A stretch of DNA of 64,000 bases from Caldimonas manganoxidans ATCC BAA-369 (lineage in GTDB: Bacteria; Pseudomonadota; Gammaproteobacteria; Burkholderiales; Burkholderiaceae_C). The stretch covers positions 1 to 64,000 of the forward strand of contig NZ_KB905941.1 in NCBI RefSeq assembly GCF_000381125.1. The letters are read 5' to 3'. Below the pieces are notes generated by a model that was not told where the DNA came from, did not search any database, and worked only from the letters and a program-made list of their open reading frames with translations. This document shows positions 23,288 to 32,349 of the stretch, one piece after another (position 1 is the first letter of the stretch; each line of letters begins with the position of its first letter). A program made the position numbers and the translations under genes.

Positions 23288-23509
23288 ATGAAAGTCTTCA
23301 TCGTCGTCGCCTTCGTGCTCATCCTGGCCAGCCTGGCCAGTGCTTTGGTGTTCATGATGCGAGACGGTCGCGACGGCAAGCCCAAGACCAACAACATGGT
23401 GCGCTCACTGAGCTTGCGCGTTGGCCTGTCCATCGCCCTGTTCCTGTGCATTCTGTTGGCCTACCAGCTCGGCTGGATTCAGCCCACTGGTGTGCCGCTG
23501 GTCAAGTAG
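23288..23509 (+). CDS. DUF2909 twin-transmembrane protein
   Basis: A 73-residue protein with two hydrophobic helices (FIVVAFVLILASLASALVFMM and VGLSIALFLCILLAYQLG) separated by a charged loop. This matches the DUF2909 proteins found in betaproteobacterial cytochrome oxidase loci. It is the only plus-strand gene inside the cluster and is followed by a strong hairpin. Function unknown; probably a small assembly or stability factor. Confidence 0.8.
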   Translation: MKVFIVVAFVLILASLASALVFMMRDGRDGKPKTNNMVRSLSLRVGLSIALFLCILLAYQLGWIQPTGVPLVK

Positions 23510-23540
23510 CCCCCGGTCCCGACCGTCTGCCCTGATGGAC

Positions 23541-23568
23541 AAACGCCGCTGCAAGCGCAGCGGCGTTT
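23541..23568. terminator. Bidirectional terminator between DUF2909 and coxC
   Basis: AAACGCCGCTG (23541-23551) and CAGCGGCGTTT (23558-23568) form a perfect 11-bp stem with a six-base loop, with Ts at the 3' side on both strands. It sits between convergent gene ends and serves either direction. Confidence 0.75.
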
Positions 23569-23610
23569 GTGCATTACAAGCCGCCCCTCGGATCCCGGGG
23601 CGCGCGTGGA

Positions 23611-24495
23611 TCACATCCAGTACACCACGACGTACAGGCCCAGCCAGACCACGTCCACGAAGTGCCAATACCAGGCGGCCCCCTCGAAGCCGAAATGGCG
23701 CTCCGCGGTGAAATGACCCTTGTGCAGACGCAACGTGATGAACAACAGCATCAACATGCCCACGAACACGTGGAAGCCGTGGAAGCCAGTGAGCATGAAA
23801 AAGGTCGAACCGTAGATGCCCGAGGACAGCTTGAGGTTCAGGTCGCGGTAGGCATGCATGTATTCATACCCCTGCACGACCAGGAAGGTGGCGCCCAGCA
23901 AGATGGTCAGCCACATGAAGGCGATGGTCTTGCCCCGCTGGTTCTCGCGCAGGGCGTGATGCGCGATCGTCAGCGTCACACCGGAGGCCAGCAGCAAGGC
24001 GGTGTTGATCGTCGGCAGCGGCCAGGGCCCCATGGTTTGGAAGGGCTCGACGGTACCGGCCGGAGAGGCGGTCACACCCGGCTGCTGGCTGGGCCACAGG
24101 GCCTTGAAGTCGGGCCACAGGATCTGATGGTTCAAATCGGCCAGCATCGGCACGGCATGCACGCGCGCCCAGTACAAAGCCCCGAAGAAGGCCGCGAAGA
24201 ACATGACCTCCGAGAAAATGAACCAGCTCATGCTCCAGCGGTAAGAGACATCGATCCGATCGCTGTACAAGCCGCTTTCGCTTTCACGGATGGCATCGCC
24301 AAACCACTGGAACAGCACCACCACCCACCACAGCAGACCGAAAAGCAGCGAGTAGGCGCCCCAGGTGTGGCCATTGACCCACTGTCCGGCGCCGAGGATC
24401 ACGAAAAACAGGCCGATGGCGGCCATGACCGGGTGCCGCGAAGGCCCGGGAACGAAGTAGTAAGGCGTCTGGCCCTGATGTGTCGCTGCCGACAT
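23611..24495 (-). CDS. ctaE: Cytochrome c oxidase subunit III
   Basis: The 294-residue protein has seven membrane helices and subunit III motifs: YYFVPGPSRHPVM, RWSMSWFIFSEVMFFAAFFGALYWAR, LLASGVTLTIAHHAL, GFHGFHVFVGMLML and the C-terminal AAWYWHFVDVVWLGLYVVVY. It belongs to the aa3-type oxidase encoded here. The ATG at 24495 follows AGGAGA; the longer frame has no site. Confidence 0.95.
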   Translation of the reverse strand: MSAATHQGQTPYYFVPGPSRHPVMAAIGLFFVILGAGQWVNGHTWGAYSLLFGLLWWVVVLFQWFGDAIRESESGLYSDRIDVSYRWSMSWFIFSEVMFFAAFFGALYWARVHAVPMLADLNHQILWPDFKALWPSQQPGVTASPAGTVEPFQTMGPWPLPTINTALLLASGVTLTIAHHALRENQRGKTIAFMWLTILLGATFLVVQGYEYMHAYRDLNLKLSSGIYGSTFFMLTGFHGFHVFVGMLMLLFITLRLHKGHFTAERHFGFEGAAWYWHFVDVVWLGLYVVVYWM

Positions 24496-24561
24496 GTTTT
24501 CTCCTAAGAACTCTTCTCGATTCTTGGCTCCGCATCTTGGACGGAGCGTGTTCAATCGTCC

Positions 24562-24819
24562 TCAAACCCCGGCGGCCGCACCACTGCCGACCACCCAGTT
24601 CACCAGCGCGATGAGCCCCAGCACGAACAGCGCCGCCAGCACCAGGCCGACCAGCACCACATGCAAGGGATTGAGCGTGTTCACGTCCTGCGCATGGTCG
24701 GCCGAGCGACGCACGCCAAAGAACGACCAAGCGACGGCTTTGACCGTCTGCCACCACGAACCGCGGCGTCGCACGGCTTCGCGCAAATCGGCCCCCGGCC
24801 GTAGATCGGGCGCACTCAC
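24562..24819 (-). CDS. DUF2970 small membrane protein
   Basis: An 85-residue protein with an amphipathic N-terminus (WWQTVKAVAWSFFGVRRSADH) and one C-terminal membrane helix (VLVGLVLAALFVLGLIALVNWVVG), as in the DUF2970 family of proteobacterial oxidase loci. Its GTG start overlaps the cox11 stop as GTGA, so it is translationally coupled to it. Function unknown. Confidence 0.8.
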   Translation of the reverse strand: MSAPDLRPGADLREAVRRRGSWWQTVKAVAWSFFGVRRSADHAQDVNTLNPLHVVLVGLVLAALFVLGLIALVNWVVGSGAAAGV

Positions 24820-25445
24820 AGACGTGCCTCCTGCGCCACGGCCGCCGACTGCAAACGGTCCGACGCCATGCCTTTGCCCTTGACCTCGAAGAAGGTGTAG
24901 GACAAGGTGATCGTCGTCACATCACGAGGCAGCTTGGGGTCGATCACGAAAACCACCGGCCACTGCTTGGACTCCCCCGGCTGCAGGGTGTACTCGTTGA
25001 AGCAAAAGCACTCCAGCTTGTTGAAGTGGGCCGTGGCCTGTTTGGGGGCATAGCTCGGTATGGCTTGCGCCGCCATCGTACGGTTTTGCACGTTGCGAAA
25101 CTCGTACATGACCGTGGCCAATTCCCCAGGGTGCACCGTGAGAGAACGCACCGCGGGCTTGAAGTCCCAAGGTCCGCGGGCGTTCGCGTCGAACTCCACC
25201 GTGATGGTGCGCGAAGTGTCGATTTGGGTGTTGACGGCCGCGCCTCGAGTGGAGGCAGTCCCGGGCACTTGCCGCTCGCTCAAGGACAACACATTGATGC
25301 CCAAGGCATCGCAAATGGCCCGATACATCGGCACCAGCGCATAGCCGAAGCCGAACATCACCACCGTGATGACCAGCAGCTTGCCCACCATGCGCCGGTT
25401 GTCCCGGCGGATGGCGCTGCGGTTTGCCTCGTGTTGCGCGGCCAT
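24816..25445 (-). CDS. ctaG: Cox11/CtaG copper insertion protein
   Basis: The 209-residue protein has an N-terminal anchor (VGKLLVITVVMFGFGYALVPMYRAICDALG) and a periplasmic immunoglobulin-like domain with the copper-binding motif LECFCFNEYTLQPGES. It builds the CuB centre of subunit I. The ATG at 25445 (GAGG upstream) is preferred; a GTG at 25457 overlapping the previous stop is the alternative. Confidence 0.93.
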   Translation of the reverse strand: MAAQHEANRSAIRRDNRRMVGKLLVITVVMFGFGYALVPMYRAICDALGINVLSLSERQVPGTASTRGAAVNTQIDTSRTITVEFDANARGPWDFKPAVRSLTVHPGELATVMYEFRNVQNRTMAAQAIPSYAPKQATAHFNKLECFCFNEYTLQPGESKQWPVVFVIDPKLPRDVTTITLSYTFFEVKGKGMASDRLQSAAVAQEARL

Positions 25446-25449
25446 GTCC

Positions 25450-25560
25450 TCAGCCACCGAAATAAACCATGCGCACGATGAAGCCGACGAAGAAGGCCAC
25501 CACGACGCTCGCCAGGATCAAAGCCAGGCGAACGTTGCGCTTGCGCTGCTCAGGCGTCAT
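25450..25560 (-). CDS. Small oxidase-associated single-helix protein
   Basis: A 36-codon gene: MTPEQRKRNVRLALILASV followed by the rest of one hydrophobic helix, ending VRMVYFGG. It lies between ctaD (25 bases upstream) and cox11 (four bases downstream). Such short proteins, with a basic N-terminus and a single helix, are regular in betaproteobacterial oxidase operons and are annotated as cytochrome oxidase small assembly proteins. Its size means automated callers often miss it. Confidence 0.75.
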   Translation of the reverse strand: MTPEQRKRNVRLALILASVVVAFFVGFIVRMVYFGG

Positions 25561-25585
25561 GGTGCAAGTCCTCCGCGCCGTCGGC

Positions 25586-27235
25586 TCAGCCCACCACCTT
25601 GTTGGCTGCCGCATTCAGCTTGGGCGGCGTCTCGTAGGTGTGGAACGGCGCCGGCGAGGGCACCTCCCACTCCAGGCCCTCGGCCCCTTGGCCGTCCGGG
25701 TCGTTCCAGGGGCGCTGCGGCGCCTTCTCACCCTTGCCCTGCATGGCCGGCAGCACGATGAACAGGAAGAAGTAGACCTGCATCAGGCCGAACCCGAAGG
25801 CGCCGATCGAAGCGATCGCGTTGAAGTCGGCGAACTGCATCGGGTAGTCGGCATAGCGACGCGGCATACCGGCCAGGCCCAGGAAGTGCATCGGGAAGAA
25901 GGTGATGTTGAAGAAAATCAACGAGCCCCAGAAGTGGATCTTGCCGCGGGTCTCGGAATACATCACGCCGGTCCACTTGGGCGACCAGTAGTAGTAACCG
26001 GCAAACAAGGCATACAGCGAGCCGGCCACCAGCACATAGTGGAAGTGAGCCACCACGTAGTAGGTGTCTTGCAACTGGATGTCGATGGGGGCCATCGAGA
26101 GCATCAGACCGGTGAAGCCGCCCATCGTGAACACGAAGATGAAGCCCACGGCGAACAGCATCGGGGTCTCGAAGGTCATCGAACCCTTCCACATCGTGGC
26201 GATCCAGTTGAAGATCTTCACGCCCGTAGGCACGGCGATCAACATGGTCGCATACATGAAGAAGAGCTGACCCGTCACGGGCATGCCCGTCGTGAACATG
26301 TGGTGGGCCCACACGATGAACGACAGGATGGCGATCGAGGCCGTGGCATACACCATCGAGGTGTAACCGAACAGCCGCTTACGAGCGAAGGCCGGCACGA
26401 TGTGGCTGATGATGCCGAAGGCCGGCAGGATCATGATGTAAACCTCGGGGTGGCCGAAGAACCAGAAGATGTGCTGATACATCACCGGGTCGCCGCCGCC
26501 GGCCGGATTGAAGAAGGCCGTACCGAAGTGACGATCGGTCAGCGTCATCGTGATGGCGCCGGCCAGCACGGGCATCACCGCGATCAGCAAGTAAGCGGTG
26601 ATCAGCCACGTCCAGCAGAACATCGGCATCTTCATCAACGTCATGCCCGGGGCACGCATGTTGAGGATGGTCACGATGATGTTGATCGAGCCCATGATGG
26701 ACGAGGCGCCCATGATGTGCATCGCGAAGATCGCAGCATCCATCGAGGGCCCCATCTGCAGCGTCAGCGGCGCATACAGCGTCCAGCCGGCCGCAGGCGC
26801 GCCGCCGGGCATGAAGAACGAGGCCACGAGCATGATGGCCGCGGGAATCATGAGCCAGAAGCTGAAGTTGTTCATCCGCGCAAAGGCCATGTCGGAGGCG
26901 CCGATCTGCAGCGGGATCATCCAGTTCGCAAATCCCACGAAGGCCGGCATGATGGCGCCAAAGACCATGATCAGGCCGTGCATCGTGGTGAGCTGGTTGA
27001 ACAGCTCGGGGTTGACCACTTGCAGCCCAGGCTGGAAGAGCTCGGCACGGATGAGCAGGGCCAGCACACCACCGACCATCAGCATCGTGAAGCTGAACAG
27101 CAGGTACAGGGTGCCGATGTCTTTGTGGTTGGTGGCGAAGACCCAGCGGCGCCAGCCATGCGGATGGTCATGGGCGTGGTCGCCGTGGGCGTGACCGCCC
27201 ACTGCATGACCGTGGTTGTCGAGAACAGCGCTCAT
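25586..27235 (-). CDS. ctaD: Cytochrome c oxidase subunit I
   Basis: The 549-residue catalytic subunit has twelve helices and the haem-copper ligands. They include [24 protein letters not shown], the CuB region [22 protein letters not shown], the [10 protein letters not shown] histidine pair, and [24 protein letters not shown] with the haem a and a3 ligands. A His-rich N-terminus ([22 protein letters not shown]) is cytoplasmic. It reduces oxygen to water and pumps protons. Its neighbours encode subunit II upstream and assembly factors downstream. Confidence 0.97.
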   Translation of the reverse strand: MSAVLDNHGHAVGGHAHGDHAHDHPHGWRRWVFATNHKDIGTLYLLFSFTMLMVGGVLALLIRAELFQPGLQVVNPELFNQLTTMHGLIMVFGAIMPAFVGFANWMIPLQIGASDMAFARMNNFSFWLMIPAAIMLVASFFMPGGAPAAGWTLYAPLTLQMGPSMDAAIFAMHIMGASSIMGSINIIVTILNMRAPGMTLMKMPMFCWTWLITAYLLIAVMPVLAGAITMTLTDRHFGTAFFNPAGGGDPVMYQHIFWFFGHPEVYIMILPAFGIISHIVPAFARKRLFGYTSMVYATASIAILSFIVWAHHMFTTGMPVTGQLFFMYATMLIAVPTGVKIFNWIATMWKGSMTFETPMLFAVGFIFVFTMGGFTGLMLSMAPIDIQLQDTYYVVAHFHYVLVAGSLYALFAGYYYWSPKWTGVMYSETRGKIHFWGSLIFFNITFFPMHFLGLAGMPRRYADYPMQFADFNAIASIGAFGFGLMQVYFFLFIVLPAMQGKGEKAPQRPWNDPDGQGAEGLEWEVPSPAPFHTYETPPKLNAAANKVVG

Positions 27236-27261
27236 GTTTCGTCGGTCCTTTCTTCAACTGC

Positions 27262-28443
27262 TCAGCGGGCGGCGGTAATTTCAGCCGGCTGCACGATCTG
27301 CCCGGTTCGGTTGGTCCAGGCATTCTTGGTATAGGTGATCACCGCGGCAATTTCAGTGTCGCTCAACTGTTTCCAGGACGGCATCGCACCGTTGCCGGCA
27401 CCATTGAGCAAGATGTGGATTTGCTTGCTCTTGTCGGAGTCGAGCACCACCGCAGAGCCCACCAGGGCCTTGATCGGACCGGCACCAGACCCATCGGCCT
27501 TGTGGCAGGCCGCGCAGTTGGCGGCATAGACCTTCTCGCCACGGGCGATGAGGTCGGCCAGCTCCCACACCTTGGTGGGATCATCGGCCTTGGCTTGCAT
27601 GAGCTTGCGTTGCTCGTCGACCCACTTGCCGTATTCCTCTTCGGTGACGACTTTGACATGGATGGGCATGTAGGCGTGCTCCTTGCCGCACAGCTCGGCG
27701 CACTGCCCGTAATAGTCGCCGGTCTTTTCGGCACGGAACCAGGTGTCGCGCACGAAGCCGGGAATGGCGTCTTGCTTGACCCCGAAGGCCGGCACCATCC
27801 AGGCATGGATCACGTCGTTGGCCGTGGTGATGATGCGGATTTTCTTGTTGACAGGCACCACCAACGGGTTGTCGACCTTGAGCAGGTAGTCGTCACCGGC
27901 GGGCTGGCCAGCGTCGGACATCTGGCGATGGGTGACGTCCAGGGTGGAGAGGAAAGAGATGCCCGCGCCTTCTCCGTTGAGGTAGTCATACCCCCACTTC
28001 CACTGGTAACCGGTGGCTTTGACGGTGATGTCGGCGTTGGTGGTGTCTTTCATCGCCACCACCACCTTGGTGGCCGGCAGGGCCATGCCAATCACGATGA
28101 GGAAGGGCACGATGGTCCAGATCACTTCGACCGTGGTGCTCTCATGGAAGCTGGCGGCCTTGGCGCCGACCGATTTGCGGTGCTTCAGGATGGAGTAGAA
28201 CATCACCGAAAAGACACCGACGAAGATCACCAGACAGATGATCAGCATCATCCAATGCAGGAAGTGCTGCTCCTCGGCGATGCGCGTGACGGGCGGATGC
28301 AGGTTGAGCTGATTGACGGCCGGGCCGCCGGGCAGGCTGTTGACGGACGCCAGCGCGGCGCCAGAGGCCGCCCAGGCCCCGAGACCGAGGCCCAGACGCC
28401 GCGCCTGCTGCCAAAGAGCTTTCATGATCTTCATCGTGGTCAT
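27262..28443 (-). CDS. ctaC: Cytochrome c oxidase subunit II with fused cytochrome c domain
   Basis: The 393-residue protein has a signal peptide, two membrane helices (MMLIICLVIFVGVFSVMFYS and IVPFLIVIGMALPATKVVV) and a CuA domain with DYYGQCAELCGKEHAYMPI. After about residue 295 comes a class I cytochrome c domain with CAACH and the methionine in GNGAMPSWKQL. The fusion marks a caa3-type electron entry. Start ATG 28443 has a weak GGAAA site; ATG 28434 is an alternative. It heads the oxidase structural genes. Confidence 0.95.
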   Translation of the reverse strand: MTTMKIMKALWQQARRLGLGLGAWAASGAALASVNSLPGGPAVNQLNLHPPVTRIAEEQHFLHWMMLIICLVIFVGVFSVMFYSILKHRKSVGAKAASFHESTTVEVIWTIVPFLIVIGMALPATKVVVAMKDTTNADITVKATGYQWKWGYDYLNGEGAGISFLSTLDVTHRQMSDAGQPAGDDYLLKVDNPLVVPVNKKIRIITTANDVIHAWMVPAFGVKQDAIPGFVRDTWFRAEKTGDYYGQCAELCGKEHAYMPIHVKVVTEEEYGKWVDEQRKLMQAKADDPTKVWELADLIARGEKVYAANCAACHKADGSGAGPIKALVGSAVVLDSDKSKQIHILLNGAGNGAMPSWKQLSDTEIAAVITYTKNAWTNRTGQIVQPAEITAAR

Positions 28444-28463
28444 CTCAGTTTCCAAACCCCAGC

Positions 28464-28988
28464 TCACCCCTGCCCGTGCGGACCGCGCAGGGCTGCGCGC
28501 AATTCGTCGGCCAGTTGGGCTCGCCGCTCCGCTCGCAAGTGCCGCCCCACCGCCACTTCCCGGCCCGCGCTGGCCAGCTCGACCAGCGCCTGCGAACCAC
28601 CGCGCTGCCCCACACGGACACGACGCGCCTCGAAAGTGACTTGGGTCACGCGGCCTGCCACTTCTTGTCGGACATGCACCCGCCCGCGCTCGATGACGAT
28701 GCTTTCACGATCGAGCGCATGGCGCGCATAGACCCACAAGGCAAGCCCCAGGCCGGCCATCTCGAGCCAGGCAAACGGCAACACCAGACGAGCCCCAAAG
28801 GCCCAAAACACCAGCGCGATGCCGAATGACACCACGCACAACCCCGCATAGATCCTCAGCAGTTGGCGCGGCGTGAGGCAGCAGTTGCGTTTGAGCAGCC
28901 ATTGCGGCGGGTCTTCGGACAATGCCAAGGCAGCTCCCGCTGCGGGGGCACTGTCGCGAGGGATCTTTGCCGAAATGGCCACCGCCAT
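28464..28988 (-). CDS. DUF2244 membrane protein
   Basis: A 174-residue protein with the sequence QWLLKRNCCLTPRQLLRIY, then two hydrophobic helices (GLCVVSFGIALVFWAFG, LVLPFAWLEMAGLGLALWVY) and a basic C-terminal domain (VHVRQEVAGRVTQVTFEARRV). This is the DUF2244 pattern of proteobacterial oxidase loci. It lies 20 bases upstream of ctaC, so it is probably the first gene of the operon. The role is unknown. ATG 28988 is the first start inside the conserved region. Confidence 0.8.
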   Translation of the reverse strand: MAVAISAKIPRDSAPAAGAALALSEDPPQWLLKRNCCLTPRQLLRIYAGLCVVSFGIALVFWAFGARLVLPFAWLEMAGLGLALWVYARHALDRESIVIERGRVHVRQEVAGRVTQVTFEARRVRVGQRGGSQALVELASAGREVAVGRHLRAERRAQLADELRAALRGPHGQG

Positions 28989-29121
28989 GGGTGCTACTGC
29001 TCCACTCACCTGGTTCGGAAGCGCCCGCACACGAAGCCGATGGGGAAGCCACCCAACCAAACTATGAGAGTTTAACTTACCGCAAACAACCCTCACAATG
29101 CCGTTTGAGGCAGCTCAAGGC

Positions 29122-29146
29122 CGCCGCAGCTCCACTGGCTGCGGCG
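29122..29146. terminator. Hairpin after the BioC-like gene
   Basis: CGCCGCAGC (29122-29130) pairs perfectly with GCTGCGGCG (29138-29146) around a seven-base loop. It is directly downstream of the minus-strand methyltransferase gene and upstream of the DUF2244 operon. No T-run follows on the minus strand. Confidence 0.45.
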
Positions 29147-29147
29147 T

Positions 29148-30059
29148 TCACCGGCCCACAGGGCGGGATCGACGCACCATGGCGCGCATGTCGTCCAAAG
29201 ACACACGGGCTTGCGGCGCCATCTTCACGCTGGGCGCCGGCTTGAACGCATGTCCATAGACGATCTCGAAGGTCAATGACCAGCGACCGTCATGGCTGCG
29301 GGGCAGCTCGGCCAGCCAGCGCTCGCGCCAGCGCGGCGTGCGCAAGCCGGCGAAACGCTGCGGATGGAGATTGCGCCCGAGGCTGCGCAGCTCGGCCAGC
29401 ATGCGCTGGCCGTCGTCCCAGGTCAGCGTGAGCGTTTCCATGTCCATCACGGGATCGGCAAAGCCGACGTGGACCAGCATGTCTCCCAGGTCGTGCATGT
29501 CGATGAAGTCCACGCCAGCCGGCCCCCAATCCAGGCGCTGAAAGACGGCGCGCACTTCGCGCAAGGTGTCCGGCCCGAAACAGGAAAACATCACGAAGCC
29601 GTCGATGTCCAGGGCCTCATGCCAGCGTTGCATCACCTCGACCGGATCGGCAGCCCAGTGGAGCATCATGTTGGCCCACAGCAACTGGGCCGAGCACGGC
29701 GGCACGGCATCGTCGGCCAGCACGGCATCGCGCCGCGCCCACCAGCGCTGCCACCAGGCCAATGACTGGGCCCGTCTGTGCAGCACGGCCGGGGTCTCGA
29801 CCGCCTGCAGGCGTGCCGTCGGGGCATGGCGCCGCAGCAGCTCGTGGCTGCCGCCTCGAGCGGCCCACCAGTCGAGGATGCGTGCCGGCCGGGTTTTCAC
29901 GATGTCCAAGCGCGAGGCCATGCGCCGCCCCACTTCCTCGTGCAGCCATGGTGCCGTGGGCCCCCATCGTCGACACGAGGCGGCCCAAGCCACGGGGTCG
30001 AGGTCACGCAAGCGGGGCGAAGTCGGCGCGGCGGCCGTCGGTGCAATCGGATCCGGCAT
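29148..30059 (-). CDS. BioC-like malonyl-ACP methyltransferase candidate with degenerate SAM motif
   Basis: A 303-residue protein in the size range and position of betaproteobacterial BioC-like methyltransferases, which mask malonyl-ACP for biotin synthesis. Later motifs fit: CSAQLLWANMMLHWAADPVEVMQRWHEAL, then GFVMFSCFGPDTLREVRAVF and HDLGDMLVHVGFADPVMDMETLTL. The usual motif I glycines (DxGxGxG) are replaced by ILDWWAARGGSHELL, so SAM binding is uncertain. It is divergent from comF with 24 bases between the starts. Confidence 0.7.
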   Translation of the reverse strand: MPDPIAPTAAAPTSPRLRDLDPVAWAASCRRWGPTAPWLHEEVGRRMASRLDIVKTRPARILDWWAARGGSHELLRRHAPTARLQAVETPAVLHRRAQSLAWWQRWWARRDAVLADDAVPPCSAQLLWANMMLHWAADPVEVMQRWHEALDIDGFVMFSCFGPDTLREVRAVFQRLDWGPAGVDFIDMHDLGDMLVHVGFADPVMDMETLTLTWDDGQRMLAELRSLGRNLHPQRFAGLRTPRWRERWLAELPRSHDGRWSLTFEIVYGHAFKPAPSVKMAPQARVSLDDMRAMVRRSRPVGR

Positions 30060-30083
30060 GGGCCGGCAGTATATTGAGGGCCC

Positions 30084-30809
30084 ATGTTCACCCGCTGGGT
30101 TCATGCCGCCGAACGTCTCGGGCGCCACCTGCCCAGCCAGTGCGCCATCTGTCGCAGCTGGCAGGAGGCCCGCATCTGTGGCGACTGTCTGCAGCGGTTT
30201 GCGCCTGCGCGTTGGCGCTGCCAGAGCTGCGCATTGCCTGCGCCCGAGGGCCAAGCCCGGTGCGGACGCTGTGTGACGCACCCACCGGCCTTCGAGCGCG
30301 CCGTGGCAGCCTGGGACCATGTCTATCCTTGGCAGGAATTGGTCGAGCGATTCAAATTCCACGATGCGCTGGACTTGGCCGACGCCTTGGCGCAACAGCT
30401 GCATGCAGCCCTGCGGCGACAAGAGCCGCCGGTGCAGGTGGACTGCATCGTGCCGGTCCCGCTGGCGCCGGCTCGTCTGGCCGAACGGGGCTACAACCAG
30501 GCCTGGGAACTGGCGCGGCGCCTGGGCGTCCTGTTGGGCTGCCCGGCGCGCAGCGATTTGCTGCAGCGCCAGCGCGAAACGCCCAGCCAGGTGGGGCTCG
30601 ATCTGAGCCAGCGGCTGCGCAACCTGCGGGGGGCGTTCGCTGTGCCGATCCCCCGGCGCGCGGCGCTGCAGGGTTTGCGCGTGGCCGTGGTGGACGACGT
30701 GATGACCACCGGCGCCACGATGTCGGCAGTGGCGCAGGCCTTGCGTGCGGCCGGCGCACGTTCGGTGCAGGCCTGGGTGTTGACACGCACGCCCAGCCCG
30801 CGCGACTGA
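30084..30809 (+). CDS. comF: ComF-family phosphoribosyltransferase-like protein
   Basis: The 241-residue protein has an N-terminal double zinc site (CAICRSWQEARICGDC, then CQSCALP and CGRC) and a phosphoribosyltransferase domain with VAVVDDVMTTGATMSAVAQ, the PRPP loop. ComF proteins aid uptake of transforming DNA or a related nucleotide reaction. It is followed 34 bases later by trmL. Confidence 0.9.
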   Translation: MFTRWVHAAERLGRHLPSQCAICRSWQEARICGDCLQRFAPARWRCQSCALPAPEGQARCGRCVTHPPAFERAVAAWDHVYPWQELVERFKFHDALDLADALAQQLHAALRRQEPPVQVDCIVPVPLAPARLAERGYNQAWELARRLGVLLGCPARSDLLQRQRETPSQVGLDLSQRLRNLRGAFAVPIPRRAALQGLRVAVVDDVMTTGATMSAVAQALRAAGARSVQAWVLTRTPSPRD

Positions 30810-30843
30810 GCAGCCGGCCCCCGGGTGCCGGACAATGCACGCC

Positions 30844-31314
30844 ATGTTTCACATCGTTTTGGTCGAGCCCGAGATTCCACCGAACACGGGCAATGTGATC
30901 CGCCTGGCCGCCAATACCGGATGCACCTTGCATCTGGTGGAGCCTTTGGGTTTCTCGATGGAAGACCGCCTGATGCGTCGCGCCGGGCTGGACTACCATG
31001 AGTACGCCAGCGTGCAGCGGCATGCCTCCTGGGAGGCTTTGCTCCAGGTCGCCAAGCCGCCGCCGGACCGTCTGTTCGCCTTCACCACCCGAGCCAGCCG
31101 GCTGCTGTCAACCATGCAGTGGCGGGCCGGGGACTGGCTGGTCTTTGGCTGCGAAACCCGCGGGCTCGACGCCGCCTTGCTCGAACGCTTCGCGCCCTCG
31201 CAACGCGTGCGCCTGCCCATGCGGCCCGGCCAACGCAGCCTGAACCTCAGCAATGCGGTGGCCGTGGCGGTCTTCGATGCCTGGCGTCAGCTCGGCTACG
31301 CCGGCGGGGTGTGA
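30844..31314 (+). CDS. trmL: tRNA (cytidine/uridine-34-2'-O)-methyltransferase
   Basis: A 156-residue SPOUT-fold protein: MFHIVLVEPEIPPNTGNVIRLAANTG, LVEPLGFSMEDRLMRRAGLDYHEYA, WLVFGCETRGL and RSLNLSNAVAVAVFDAWRQL, the trefoil-knot SAM site. It methylates the wobble ribose in tRNA-Leu isoacceptors. I use ATG 30844, where family members begin, not the ATG three codons earlier. Confidence 0.92.
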   Translation: MFHIVLVEPEIPPNTGNVIRLAANTGCTLHLVEPLGFSMEDRLMRRAGLDYHEYASVQRHASWEALLQVAKPPPDRLFAFTTRASRLLSTMQWRAGDWLVFGCETRGLDAALLERFAPSQRVRLPMRPGQRSLNLSNAVAVAVFDAWRQLGYAGGV

Positions 31315-31327
31315 ACGGCGGGTCGCC

Positions 31328-32299
31328 TCACTCGGGCTGGACGCCCGCGGCGCGGATCACCCGGCTCCAGTTCTCGCGCTCACTGCGCATGAGGTGCGCC
31401 AGAGCCTGCGGCGCGGTCCCCACCGCGCTGAAGTACTGACCGAGTATCTTGGTGCGCACCTCATCGCTCTTGAGGATGCGCACCAGCTCCGCGGCCACCC
31501 GATCGATGATGGGCTTGGGCGTGCCCGCCGGTGCCAGCACGGCTTGCCAGGAGATGGCCTCGAAGCCGGGATAGCCTTGCTCGGCCACGGTGGGCAGCTC
31601 CGGCAAGGCGCTGCTGCGACCCAGCGTGGTCACGCCCAGCGCTTTGAGCTTGCCGGCGCGCACCTGACCCATCGCCAACCCAGGCACCATGAAGCCGGCC
31701 TGCACTTGGCCCGCCAGAATGGCATTGATCACGGCCGGGAAGCCTTGATAAGGCACGTGCACGAGGTCGATGCCGGCGCGCGTCTTGAACAGCTCCATGG
31801 CCAGATGGGAGGCGCTGCCATTGCCGACCGAGCCATAGTTGAGCTGACCAGGCCGCGAGCGGGCCAAGCGCACGAAATCGTCCAGGGTCTCCACGCCCAG
31901 GCGCGGATCGACGACGAGCACATTGGGGCTGGTGGCCACCAGGGTGACCGGCGCCAGGTCGCGGACGGGGTCATAGGGCAGGCTCTTATTCAACATCGGG
32001 GCCGTGACCAGCGGCCCTTGGATGGTCAAGAGCAAGGTGTAGCCATCTGGCGCCGCCTTGGCCGCCAGCCCGGTGCCGATGTTGCCGCCCGCGCCCGGGC
32101 GGTTGTCGATCACGATGTTCTGACCCAGGGCGGCCCCCAGGGGTTCGCTGATCAGGCGAGCGATGAGGTCCGGCGAGGTGCCGGCAGGAAATGGCACGAT
32201 CATGCGGATGGGACGTGCGGGCCAGTCTGCGGCGCGCGCGCTGAACGTGCCGGCAAGCGCGGCGGCAGCCGCCGCCTTCAAGAGCTGTCGTCTACGCAT
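31328..32299 (-). CDS. Bug-type tripartite tricarboxylate transporter binding protein
   Basis: The 323-residue periplasmic protein has a signal peptide (MRRRQLLKAAAAAALAGTF...ARA) and the Bug signatures WPARPIRMIVPFPAGTSPDLIARL, VIDNRPGAGGNIGTGLAAKAAPDGYTLL and LNYGSVGNGSASHLAMELF. Bug proteins bind carboxylates or aromatic acids. No TctA/TctB genes are adjacent, so the substrate and partner are unknown. This is an orphan member of a family greatly expanded in Burkholderiales. Confidence 0.88.
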   Translation of the reverse strand: MRRRQLLKAAAAAALAGTFSARAADWPARPIRMIVPFPAGTSPDLIARLISEPLGAALGQNIVIDNRPGAGGNIGTGLAAKAAPDGYTLLLTIQGPLVTAPMLNKSLPYDPVRDLAPVTLVATSPNVLVVDPRLGVETLDDFVRLARSRPGQLNYGSVGNGSASHLAMELFKTRAGIDLVHVPYQGFPAVINAILAGQVQAGFMVPGLAMGQVRAGKLKALGVTTLGRSSALPELPTVAEQGYPGFEAISWQAVLAPAGTPKPIIDRVAAELVRILKSDEVRTKILGQYFSAVGTAPQALAHLMRSERENWSRVIRAAGVQPE

Positions 32300-32349
32300 C
32301 GGTGTTTCCTGCTAGATCCTGCTAAAAATCGGCCGGCCCTCTGACAGGC

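Noticed and set aside
25469-27334. Open frame of 621 codons on the plus strand, very rich in His
   Set aside because: It lies opposite ctaD and adjoining genes. The histidines come from complementing Met and Val codons of membrane helices.
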